From: Rostrohypoxylon terebratum
Lineage: Eukaryota > Ascomycota > Sordariomycetes > Xylariales > Hypoxylaceae
Assembly: GCA_022497145.1 (NCBI GenBank)
Contig: MU386034.1
Span: 1-37,868 of the forward strand
Direction: 5' to 3'
Length of the DNA stretch: 37,868 nucleotides
Both the position numbers and the translations under genes were made by a program. Under the pieces are notes generated by a model that saw only the letters and a program-made list of their open reading frames with translations, was not told the DNA's origin and searched no databases. Shown here piece after piece: positions 23,808 to 32,576 of this stretch; position 1 is the stretch's first letter, and each line of letters starts with the position of its first letter.

Positions 23808-25440
23808 TCATGCGTAGTGATTCTGCACCTTCAACCCCCTGAACTCGAATGACGTTCCTTCACGCCTGTCTAGGACGGTCTTGTGGTGGACATCTCTGAC
23901 TCGTGCCCGAACGTACTCCGTCCCAGACACGACCGGCTTGTTTGGATCCTTGTCCTCCGGAGGGATGAGGCCAAGTCGATCCAGGAGAGGAGAAGGGACC
24001 GTCTTCATGGGCGTGCGAGCCCCCGGTCTGTTGAAGTACAGCAGGCCAAGACGAGGAATGTGGATCTGATCTTTCGGTGGCGTCACCACGCGGTGTATGG
24101 TGGATTTTATGAAGCCTATATAAATATATAAATATATATATATATGTTCATATAAGTTGAGTGTGTATGGTCAGTCGGTCGATCGACGAGTGGATCGATC
24201 TGGGATCATGGACTAACCATTGGTAAGGAATGTCAAAGTATCCGCCGCATTACAGGTAACTGGGATTGTCCAAGTCAGTGCCTAGTTTATCTCCCGGTGT
24301 GATATGTATACGTCTCCTTTATGATCTGGCTCATCTTGAGCATGCGCGAGCGTCACATACAAGCCAACCGAGGGTGTATATACACCGGTCTAATTATAAT
24401 ACCTATAATATATTATATAATGAGATGTAAGAAGTGTCCGACTTACTGCCACCGTCTACTGGACTGACGTATTTCCATTCTCCATCTGGTGTGCGAATTT
24501 GCAACCCTGCGATATGCTGCGAGAAGAGAAGTGTCAAACTTCCAAAGTCGGTATGACCTCCTTTCTGCGTGTACGCACCAATAGGTACATATATATGTTA
24601 GCATTCCTCCATCACCTAGACTCGACATGGTATGAAAGAATATTAACGGCAAAGATAACGACAGAGATCATGACGGATAATATGACAATATGACAGAGCG
24701 GAACTTGGTTATGCGTACGGAGTAAGCTTGGGCTTTGTCCCATTCCTCCTGTGTTCGGACATTATATATCATGTAGCGAAGATGGTCGTCAGATTCCTCA
24801 TCGTAAGCGTGTGCATCGACCAGGTAGTTTTCCGGCAGCTCTAGTATGATGGAGATCAAGACAAAGAGCTTTCGGGCCACCTTGTCGAATAGCTCCCTGT
24901 GAAATAAAGCTATCTCGTCCCAGTTCTCTTGGACTAGCCTGTGTCTTCCCACGTCGCCATACGCCGGGATGGCTTTGGGTATGTTTAACTATCATATCGT
25001 GATATCGTGAGCCTGGGATTCGACGAGGACCGGGTTCGTTGCCCTTGTCATGTGCGTACCATCTCGATGTTTTCTTTGATTCCCGTGTCGCCGATCCAGC
25101 GTGAGTTCTCCCTGTACCCGAAATATTCACCTTCGGCAAAGTTGCAGGGAAATCTTCGCTTTTCCTCTAGCGGCTGCTTGAAGAAGGCATTCCCGATGCT
25201 GAACTGACGGAGCACGCGCTCATCGTCGATACCGGTGTTGACTACGGACCAGAATCCAACCCTGGTGACGGCGTCGTAAAGCTGTCGGGCAAGCTCTTGC
25301 TTGCCCCCAGGGTTGTCAAAGAGTGACAGATCAATCTTAGGCAGCTCCGCCCATTCTAGATTTTCTGATGTCTTTGCTGGCCGAGACCACGGCTTGACGG
25401 GTATCTTGTCACCAATAGACTCGTCTACTACGGGTGCCAT
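23808..25440 (-). CDS. 2-oxoglutarate/Fe(II)-dependent oxygenase, isopenicillin N synthase-like (five exons)
   Basis: The model on the minus strand joins 25440-25060, 24988-24719, 24564-24447, 24259-24218 and 24115-23808, giving 372 residues, normal for this superfamily. The N-terminal DIOX_N-type domain starts near LPKIDLSLF (about 34) and includes VGFWSVVNTGID. The double-stranded beta-helix core follows. Iron ligands are His221 and Asp223 in GGHTDFGSL, and His278 in STIHRVV. The expected 2-oxoglutarate-binding Arg is probably Arg292 in IPRLGLLYFNRP, so the usual RxS is RLG here. Such enzymes oxidise small molecules (hydroxylation, desaturation, ring closure) in fungal catabolism or secondary metabolism; the substrate is unknown. 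All splice borders are GT..AG and frame-consistent; introns 2 and 3 (154 and 187 nt) are long. It is transcribed away from the MFS transporter gene, which suggests co-regulation. Confidence 0.9.
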
Positions 25441-26171
25441 GTTATTTGATATAATTCTCTTGGTTCTCCAGGTTTTGTTTGGATAAAACGAGCCTCGTGA
25501 GATGGTTTTATGTAGATAACGGCGTCTTATATCGCCATAGGTACTTGGGTATTTTGCCTGGTAACGGGGATGTCGTCTCTTCTATTAGCTCCTGATTAAC
25601 CACATCAATCCTATTTCCCCTGGAGATGACTATATGACTATATGACTATACGAATATAAGCTGTGATCGATAACTTGATTGGTCGCTTCGGTCGTGGGTC
25701 TGGAGACGGGGGTAGTTGCGTGCTTGATGTTCTCATCGACCTCATCGCAGGCGTGCTCAACAATGCAGAAACGAGATTGGAGAGACGTTAGGGACGGTTT
25801 AACGGGTTCCGAAAACATCGGATTGGCCTCCGCCACGGCTAGATATTCGCGGCATTTGATGGTCATGGCAATGGGGAACACCGGAATACCCTACCGCATC
25901 CATCTTCTCTTTCAAGACAAATGCTATGGTTACGGGCGAGCCAGCTACCATTGTAAAATAAATAGATATCCTGGGAATAATAGACGTGGGATGGCTATGG
26001 GATGTGCCCACTCTGTTACAACCCTCTATCATATGGTGTCCCTCCTATTCTCTCTCCAGGGACATGAATCCTCCTGTCCGGAACCCGTTCAAACCCACAG
26101 GTCCTTGAAGAAGAAAGCCATCCGACTTGGGCATATAATATATATATATATATATATTTATCTATTTACAA
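25441..26171. promoter_or_regulatory. Shared divergent intergenic region, oxygenase / MFS transporter
   Basis: This 731-bp segment separates two start codons pointing outward, so it must hold both promoters. A TA tract (26139-26157) lies about 15 bp before the transporter ATG. Minus-strand frames of 83 and 77 codons (25881-25630, 26032-25799) and a 185-codon plus frame overlap here. A minus-strand stretch reading REYLAVAEANPMFSEPV looks more protein-like than random DNA, but I recognise no family. It could be a gene relic or chance. Confidence 0.55.
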
Positions 26172-28234
26172 ATGGCTTCTCGACTAAGCAAAGTCGATTC
26201 AATAATCGACGACGCGGAGATCTCGGATCAGAGTAATGAAGTCGGGACTGCCCAAGATGCCCAAGATGAAGAGTTGTCGAGTGCTGAACCGGGGCTTGAG
26301 GAGGCTGTGATCCGGAAGGTAGACCTATGGCTTGTTGGGTATTACTCGTTGGTTTATATCTTCAGGGTTATCGACTCAGCCAACTACTCAAATGCAGCAA
26401 TCATCAACCTGGAACATGGGACAGGCATAAAGAAACAGCTGGGATTGAGTCCTTCGCAGTGGGCGGTGAGTTGTCGAGACGCAGAGCGACGCAGAGCCGA
26501 GCTCTTGAACTTCTTGAACGAAGAGGTCGCTAATTTGGAATATCGCAGTGGACGTTGTCTATCTTCTCATATAGCTACATGATATTCGAACCGACCAACA
26601 CTCTGGCGATGAAAGTATTCTCACCTTCGAGGTGGATGTTTGTCCTCATTCTCGGATGGGGTATATCTGCCTGCTCCTCCTCCGCAGCTCGGGATTTCGA
26701 AGGTGTAAGTACTATATATATATTTATATTTATATTTATATGCCGTGATTTTACATGAATACGACGATAATGCTGCTGGTGATGCTGGTGATGCTGGTGA
26801 TGCTGATGACGATGACAATAGTATCAAAACGGTATTTGCTAATGCGATGGACTTGTGTAGATGATGTGTGTACGGTTTGCCATCGGCATGGCCGAGGCAG
26901 GGTTTTTCCCAGCCGTGCTTTACCACATGGCCTTCTGGTACAAGCCCAAGGAGATGCCGCAGCGAATTGCCGTCTTTTACTCTGTCGGGCAACTTTCTCC
27001 AGCCGTGAGCGGCCTCCTTGCTTACGCCATCGGGTTTATGGTATGATACCTTCGTTGTTATTGACATTGTCAACTATTACTTCTCTCTTGTTGTATGGGT
27101 ATATTCTAAAACTTGTTTCGATTTGTCGGACGTCATTGCTGAGATCACCTTACAGGATGGGTTAGGAGGTCTCGCTGGGTGGAGGTGGCTTTTCTTGATC
27201 GAAGGTCTGCCCGCTATCGCCCTCTCGGCCGTTGCCCTTTGGCTCCCTGATTATCCGGAGACGGCTCGTATGCTCACGGATAAGGAGCGGGTCATTCTCC
27301 AGGACCGCCTGTCCCGGAGCGCGCCGACGGGCAGGAAAGGGCATTGGGACTTCGAATCGCCGAGAAAGCTCCTCAAGGATCCCACCTTTTATACCTTTTC
27401 TATTTACTGGATATGTCATGGAGTCGGAGGGTTTGGAATTGGAACTGCGCTGCCTACGGTTATTTATGAGTTGGGATTCACGGCAACGTCGAATTCGCAG
27501 TTGATGAACATCGTAAGGAATATCTCATATACACTCACTCACTTCACCCCTGATCACCAAAGGCATACTGTGTTGTGTTGTGTTGTGTCGTGTCGTGTCG
27601 TGTCTAATAAATACCCCATAATAGCCTCCATATGTTTCTGCATTCCTGTTCCTTAACATCGTCGGTTACTTCTTGCACAAGAAAACCATCAGGCCATGGA
27701 CGACGGCCGTAGCAAGTAAGTTGGCGTTTTTTTTCCCCTTCTTTTCTCTTCTGGTCTTGCTTACTAGAGATACCTGCCTGGTAAATGGTAAGAGTAGAGA
27801 GACAACGTCGAGTCTCAACCTGGGACCTGGGACCTGGGACCTGGGAACTGGACAATGCTAATGAGTTTGTAGTTGAGTCGACGATTATCGTCTGCTACAT
27901 CGTTCTCTTCACCGTCCACAATGCAGTGGCAAGGTATATTTTCTTGATCATTGCTGTGTCATGCGCGGGTTCGGCGTACCCAGTAATTTGGCCTGAACGC
28001 ATCCGAGAACTAGAGGGAACAGTTGGGTCGGGGATCGGCATCGGATGGACGAATGCGATGGCTCAGTTTAGTGGCATCGCCGGCCCTCATGTGTTTAGCA
28101 CGGTGTTTGGTCCGACATACCACGTATCGTACGGGATCTGTCTTGGATTCTTGTGCGTAGGCATCGCATCGATACTTACTTCGTGGCTGCTAGTTCGACG
28201 AAAGGATCGAAAGAGACGGGTAGAACAGGTTTGA
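26172..28234 (+). CDS. MFS transporter, Dal5/allantoate-permease type (six exons)
   Basis: Predicted plasma-membrane proton-coupled uptake carrier of the anion:cation symporter family. The model joins 26172-26465, 26549-26704, 26861-27040, 27156-27512, 27625-27715 and 27873-28234, giving 479 residues, close to the usual length. A hydrophilic N-terminus (1-50) precedes the first membrane span (about 52-68). Family hallmarks follow: RVIDSANYSNAAI, LSPSQWAWTLSIFSYSYMIFE, the VRFAIGMAEAGFFPAVLYHM helix, then a stretch with GWRWLFLIEGLPAI and LPDYPETARMLT, and near the end AYPVIWPERI and GPTYHVSYGI. About 12 spans are expected, and the protein ends in a basic tail (RRKDRKRR). The first four introns are phase 0 and the fifth is phase 1, with a GCTAATG branch site at about 27857. 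Introns 2, 4 and 5 and the 3' flank carry short tandem repeats. Known members carry allantoate, nicotinate, pantothenate or other organic anions; the substrate here is unknown. Confidence 0.9.
26768..26816 (+). repeat. 9-bp minisatellite in MFS intron 2
   Basis: CTGGTGATG is repeated about three times, followed by degenerate GATGAC units. It lies wholly inside intron 2, which also starts with an A+T tract. Confidence 0.75.
27569..27604 (+). repeat. 5-bp tandem repeat in MFS intron 4
   Basis: About seven GTGTY units: first GTGTT, then switching to GTGTC. Intronic. Confidence 0.8.
27817..27848 (+). repeat. 7-bp minisatellite in MFS intron 5
   Basis: Four tandem copies of CCTGGGA, intronic, just upstream of the branch site. 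Confidence 0.85.
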
Positions 28235-28306
28235 GGGTGAGGATGGTGAGGATGGTGAGGGTGAGGATGGGGTGTGAGCAAGAATGAGAATGAGAATGAG
28301 AATAAG
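28235..28306 (+). repeat. Tandem repeats in the 3' flank of the MFS gene
   Basis: Units related to GAGGATGGT (28238-28275) are followed by about four GAGAAT units (28283-28304). They start a few bases after the stop codon, immediately before the second A+T-rich block. Confidence 0.75.
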
Positions 28307-28610
28307 AGAGCTAAGCACTTAAATCTTCTCGAACCCTTCGTATATACTATATAAATAATAATAAATAATATTAAAAATAAATAAATAAACTAATAATTAA
28401 GCGAAAATTATTTTATAAAAATAATTAGTAATATGAATAATATAAATAATATAACTTTAGTTTTAATTTTATATTTATATATAAAATTAAAATATAAAAA
28501 AATATAAAATAATAACTTTAAAATTTAAATATTAAAATTTAATATTATATAATATTATTATATTTTTTATTATATTATATTAAATATATATTATAAAAAT
28601 ATAATAATTT

Positions 28611-28730
28611 TGTTACGTACCAAGTGCGGGGTAACACATATAATATGGAATTAGGGAACAATGACCAACTGGTCATTGGGAAACTTTTGTTTCATGGCCT
28701 AACTAGTTGTCCCTAAACTGGTTCGTGTCA
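28611..28730 (+). mobile_element. 120-bp LTR-like element (mini solo LTR) with target duplication
   Basis: A sharply bounded, unmutated 120-bp island in A+T-rich DNA. It begins TGTTACGTACC and ends GGTTCGTGTCA (TG...CA, imperfect 11-bp inverted termini). AATTT flanks both sides (28606-28610 and 28731-28735), fitting a 5-bp target duplication. The termini resemble those of the LTRs at 29361 and 37589 (TGTYACRACC...GGTTCGT.ACA). Inside is an almost perfect 20-bp palindrome, CAATGACCA-AC-TGGTCATTG, nested in a wider inverted repeat TTAGGGA(A)CAA...TTGTCCCTAA. It could be a solo LTR of a very small (TRIM-like) retroelement or a MITE with coincidentally similar ends. Confidence 0.65.
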
Positions 28731-29080
28731 AATTTATAAAAGTTATATTTTTTAATTAAAATTATTAATAATTTAAATTTATTTTTTAATTATATTTTAA
28801 TTTTTTTCGATTTAATATTAAATAAAACTTTTATATAATAATTTTTTTATTAAAAATAAAATAATTTTAAAAAATTAAAAATATTTTTATATATTTTTAA
28901 AAGTTTTTAATTAAATAACTTTAATAAAATAAAATTATAAGAATAAATAAATTAAAATTAAATAATATTTAATAAATTATATATTAAATTAAAATTAAAA
29001 TTTAAAAATTAAAAAAAGTTAATTTTATCTTTTAATTTAATTATTTTATTTTAATTTATTTATATAATTTATTATATATT

Positions 29081-29162
29081 TATTACGAACCCGTTTACTA
29101 TTTTCATTTAATTAACTTTATAAAATAAATATATATTTTAAGGTATTTGGTTTTAAAGTAAT
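29081..29162 (-). mobile_element. LTR 3'-end fragment, heavily C-to-T mutated
   Basis: This 82-bp piece aligns without gaps to the next 82 bp (29163-29244). There are 26 differences, all transitions, 25 of them toward A or T in this copy. It is an older copy of the same LTR end. Confidence 0.85.
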
Positions 29163-29360
29163 TGTTACGAACCCGTCTACTACTTCTGTCTAACTGACTT
29201 CGTAGAGCGGATACGTACCCTGGGGTACTTGGTTTTAAGGTAACAATACTGTAGGGTTGACGATTCTGTTCGTAAAAGAGATTTCATGGGACTCTATATT
29301 CAAGTGCAGTCTGAATACTTAGATTAAAAGCTAGAGAACTCAAAACTAAATACAGTAGGA
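29163..29360 (-). mobile_element. LTR 3' portion (type 2)
   Basis: On the minus strand this runs from TCCTACTGTATTTAG to GGGTTCGTAACA, a typical LTR 3' end. Its first 77 bp (29284-29360) are about 90% identical to the reverse complement of 37793-37868, which sits inside an LTR starting at 37589. It therefore lacks the 5' half of its LTR and is directly abutted by another LTR end at 29361. Confidence 0.75.
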
Positions 29361-29760
29361 TGTGACGAACCTATACTTAGGCTTAGTAAGTATAGCTTCA
29401 TAAGGGGGTCTTGATTTTAAGGTAACAGTAATCGTAGAGGTCAAGTGTAATCAATCAAGTGTGTTCGTCAGAGAGGCTTGGAGTCCTCTCCCTACTCGTA
29501 GTGAATAGACTTAGATTGATAACTAGAGAGCTGAATGAATGACTAGATACATAGGAGCCTGCCATGTTTATATAGATATCCTTCTCTTGTGGGTTGGTCC
29601 CTTTCCTTATGCTGGATCGTTTGAATCGCTATTCGCAACGGCGATTTGGGCGATCCTCAAATCGCTTGAATCGTTGTTCGTGACTGCGATTCGAGCGATT
29701 TAGTCACGTGATATTCGGGTGATGATTTTATCCGTGTGGTTTCTTAGGTGGGTTGTGACA
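29361..29760 (-). mobile_element. LTR of about 400 bp (type 1), minus orientation
   Basis: On the minus strand it starts TGTCACAACCC and ends GGTTCGTCACA, with the TG...CA termini and near-perfect short inverted ends of LTR retrotransposons. It contains TATATAAAC (about 29570) as a likely TATA box, and TCACGTGACTAAATCGC, which is also in the LTR at 37589. No internal domain follows, so it is a solo or recombined LTR. No matching target duplication is seen: TAGGA on one side, GTTAT on the other. Around the whole 29163-29760 composite the flanks are GTAAT and GTTAT, four of five matching. Confidence 0.75.
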
Positions 29761-29950
29761 GTTATTAAATATAAATATTTAAATAATAAAAATAAATAAA
29801 AATAAATAATAAATATTTATTTTAAATATTTTTAATTTATAAAAAATAAAAGTTAAATTAAAAAAAATAAAACCTTATTTTATTTTTTTATAATTTAATA
29901 CATAAATAGTAATAACAATAGTAGTATAATAGTATAATAATACGCGTTGT

Positions 29951-29962
29951 GCAAAAATAAAA
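29951..29962 (-). terminator. RNA polymerase III terminator of the tRNA gene
   Basis: Immediately downstream of the tRNA 3' end the minus strand reads GTTTTATTTTTGC: a T4 and a T5 run, as expected for Pol III termination. Confidence 0.75.
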
Positions 29963-29963
29963 C

Positions 29964-30069
29964 TGGTCCTAGTGGGGATTGAACCCACGACCTATGCATA
30001 ACTCATATGTTCAATACACAATTGTATATAAGTATAAGAGCACCATGCTAACCACTGCACCATAGGACC
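29964..30069 (-). tRNA. tRNA-Ile(UAU) with a 33-nt intron
   Basis: On the minus strand the acceptor GGTCCTA pairs with TAGGACC, followed by discriminator A. The D arm is GTGC/GCAT with loop AGTGGTTA. The T arm is GTGGG-TTCAATC-CCCAC, with a good B box GGTTCAATCCC. The anticodon loop reads C-T-TAT-A, intron, A, giving anticodon UAU. The intron of exactly 33 nt sits after position 37, the canonical place, and itself contains an ATACA/TGTAT hairpin. The mature length is 73 nt without CCA. Oddities are G-U pairs at 10-25 and 27-43 and a T-T mismatch at 31-39 next to the loop. tRNA-Ile(UAU) commonly has an intron in eukaryotes, which supports the call. It lies exactly where the A+T-rich block ends. 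Confidence 0.85.
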
Positions 30070-30425
30070 TTTTCTTGCATATCCATTTTTTCACTAACGA
30101 GTGGCGCTTGGATAATTGTCGGCTGATTGACTATGCCATCCTATATTCATTTTATGTCTTGCTCTTGCTCTTGCTCTTGCGTTCAAGGTTCCCTCTAGTG
30201 TAGGTAGATAGTACCGGGTACCAAATACATAGGTACTTGGAACTTTGGAGATTCAATGTTGTGACACTTGCATCCCTTTTTCTCTGATTCTGTCGAGATT
30301 TAACTTGGAAGGTTCCGAGATCCGCAACGCATCGCATCTTATCTTATTTTTATTATGAGTTACTATGGTGAACGTTCTTAAACTGATAAATGTTGCCTAT
30401 AGTATTGGAGATGTAGCCCTGCAGG

Positions 30426-30453
30426 TTTTTTTTTGGGGGGGGGGGGGGGGGGG
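30426..30453 (+). repeat. Homopolymer T9-G19 tract
   Basis: Nine T followed by nineteen G, with an A10 run about 20 bp further on. A G run this long can form a quadruplex and is prone to sequencing error in length. Confidence 0.9.
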
Positions 30454-31062
30454 TTATTGTCCTACAGGGGAAAAAAAAAAGAGGCAAAGAAGATCGTAAA
30501 TTGCATCACCATGATTGATCGACCCGTGGTCTAGACCTTTCTTGGGTATAGCGGGGAAATCGGCAGTCCTAAAGGTCTCTCTCTTTCTCTCTTTCTCTCT
30601 TAGAGTTTTGGCCTCGATTCCTCAGAAAACAAAAAACAAATTCCGTGGACTAATACCTAGGACCTAGGTAGACAAGCAGACAGGTTAACTCGATTCGGAT
30701 TATAGATCACTCGTTCGGAAATCCACACACATTCTAGTATAGATCCTACATCTTCCACATCTTCGGGGCACCTCACAAATTCGGAAATTTCGGATCGGGT
30801 GACTTACCTATTACATTCAACGTCCTACCTATGTTATGATACTATCTCATACCACCGCATGTATGCGCGGTATTTTGTCAAGCTACCTAGGACCTAGGAC
30901 CCAGGCTATTCCTAAGTTATTAATCGACTGACTTGCCCAGGTATGTGGGACTCGATGAGCTCTCCGTTGAGATGTTCGCCAACTGAAGTTTGCCTCAGGG
31001 GTGGGTTCGTTTATTTAGTCGAGGCTGTTGACGGCCCAAAACGTCATCGGTGATCTTTTCTA

Positions 31063-31331
31063 TGTAGTAGTAGTGGTAGTAGTGGTAGTAGTGGTAGTAC
31101 ATAGTATTGGCAGTTTTTTCCGCATTCGGCGCCAAAATCCCAGTTCGTATTTTGGTATACATATATATTTATATATATATACACACATATACACACATAT
31201 ACACACACCTGTCTATATAACCCCATCTTTCCTGTTACCCGTCGACGACACCACAGATCCCTCACCTCTCCATCAGATCTGGGTCTCGTGCAAGATACGC
31301 ACAAGACACAAGACACAAGACACAAGACACG
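31063..31331 (+). repeat. Cluster of microsatellites upstream of the reductase gene
   Basis: Three separate short arrays: GTAGTAGTG units (31063-31100), TA and ACACAT units (about 31155-31208), and ACACAAG units (about 31299-31331). The last lies about 55 bp before the start codon and is probably in the 5' leader. Confidence 0.8.
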
Positions 31332-31386
31332 AGCAACATCCAAGATACGAGATACTTAAAAGCAGGTCCAGCTAGATACTTGAACG

Positions 31387-32576
31387 ATGACCGTGAACAA
31401 AACCCTTGTTTTTAAAAAGGTTCCTACCGACTTCCCGGTACCTGGAGAGCATCTTGCTGTAGAGGACCGGCCCATCGATCTGGAGGCGGACGCTCCGAGG
31501 GGAGGTCTAGTTGTCGAGATACTATATGCTTCCTTCGATCCGTACCTCCGCAGCAAGATGCGCGACGCGAGCATCAAGTCTTATTCACCACCTTTCGCAA
31601 TTAATGACCCACTCACAAACCACACTGTCGCCAAGGTGCTCAAGTCGGACAGCCAGGAGTACAGAGAAGACGATCTTGTTATTGCTTTCCTCCCGATCGC
31701 AGAGTATGCTATCATCTCAGACCCCTCCGCGGCGGGTGTCCGTAAGATCAACAACCCGCATCATCTCGAACTCGGCTTGTTTCTCGGCCCCCTGGGAATG
31801 CCAGGCTTGACTGCCTATGCCGGATTGCATAAGATTGGCAAACCCAAAAAGGGCGAGACGATATTCATCAGTTCCGCCGCTGGCGCAGTTGGGCAAGTTG
31901 TAGGACAACTTGCTAAGAATGAGGGACTCAGAGTCCTCGGCTCCGTCGGCTCCGACGAGAAGCTGGATTACATTACGAACGATCTCGGCTTCGACGGTGG
32001 TTTCAATTATAAGAACGAGTCCGCTTTCGACGCCCTCCCTCGCCTCGCACCAGATGGCATCGATATTTATTTCGAGAATGTAGGAGGCGAACAGCTTGAT
32101 GCTGCCCTCCACAATATGAATTCGCATGGACGAATACCGGTTTGTGGAAGTTATGTGATATTAGAAAACCAACCCCTTACTTACTCCGAAAACGACTACT
32201 AACCCGTCTTATTATAGTGGTGCGATGAGCTCTCCAAAAAAGAAAAAGAAGAAAAAAGAAGCTGCTTGGTAACCCTGTCGTGCTAACTATTACTTAGATC
32301 TCGGGGTATAACCTCCCTCCTGACCGGAGATACGGCGTCAAAAACCTATTCCTGCTCATTTCGAAGACCATAACCATGCAAGGATTCCTGGTCGGGCAGC
32401 CGGATTTTGGACGTGCTTATTTCCAAGAGCATCAGCAAAACGTCCAGAAGTGGATTGCGGACGGCTCTTTCAAGGCTAAGTTGGACGTTACCGAGGGCAT
32501 CGAGAGAGCTGCCGAAGGACTCGTTGGCATGCTCAGGGGCGAAAATTTCGGAAAGGCTCTCCTGAAAATCAAATAG
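31387..32576 (+). CDS. NADP-dependent medium-chain alkenal/enone reductase (PTGR/LTB4DH type, two exons)
   Basis: Predicted soluble reductase of activated C=C double bonds, family of prostaglandin reductase/leukotriene B4 12-hydroxydehydrogenase and plant double-bond reductases. The model joins 31387-32154 and 32298-32576 into 348 residues, the usual length. An N-terminal GroES-like domain with YASFDPYLRSKM (47-58) lacks zinc ligands, as is normal here. Then come GMPGLTAYAGL (137-147) and the nucleotide-binding AAGAVGQVVGQLAK (164-177), followed by the family stretch DIYFENVGGEQLDAAL and ISGYNLPP. The start has A at -3. The intron ends TTACTTAG with a perfect TGCTAAC branch site at 32281. Of the possible donors only GTGATA (32155) or GTTTGT keeps the frame; I chose the first, which retains VCG and gives VCGSYISGYN, about one residue longer than relatives. 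It converges on the alp14 gene. Confidence 0.9.

Larger units (their letters stand above)
28340..29962. other. Second A+T-rich (RIP-like) block with younger insertions
   Basis: Same composition as the first block, but only about 1.6 kb and interrupted by sequence of normal composition at 28611-28730 and 29163-29760. No coding frame. Apart from these insertions I see no structure in 28340-28605, 28736-29080 and 29766-29950. Confidence 0.85.
30070..31386. other. Intergenic: tRNA upstream and reductase upstream region
   Basis: No gene supported. The region holds a CTTGCT tandem (about 30158-30181), the T9/G19 tract, CT-rich stretches (30575-30602), clusters of CCTAGG/TAGGTA words (about 30650-30670 and 30885-30900) and the microsatellites listed next. 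Frames of 115 and 99 codons across 31028-31375 are read through these repeats and are not genes. Confidence 0.7.

Noticed and set aside
28736..29080. Additional LTR copy in the A+T-rich flank
   Set aside because: A 12-bp match to LTR-like words is not enough in DNA of this composition; no ends can be defined.
29163..29760. Single 598-bp solo LTR
   Set aside because: An internal LTR end (GGTTCGTCACA at 29361) followed by a segment homologous to the LTR at 37589 shows it is a composite. The flanking pentamers GTAAT/GTTAT match at only four of five positions.
31028..31375. 115-codon frame upstream of the reductase
   Set aside because: It reads through three microsatellites, giving runs of Val and repeated Tyr/His; not a credible protein.
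32141..32154. Splice donor GTTATG at 32150 or GTTTGT at 32140 in the reductase
   Set aside because: GTTATG puts the second exon out of frame and gives an early stop. GTTTGT keeps the frame but deletes the conserved VCG. GTGATA at 32155 keeps both.
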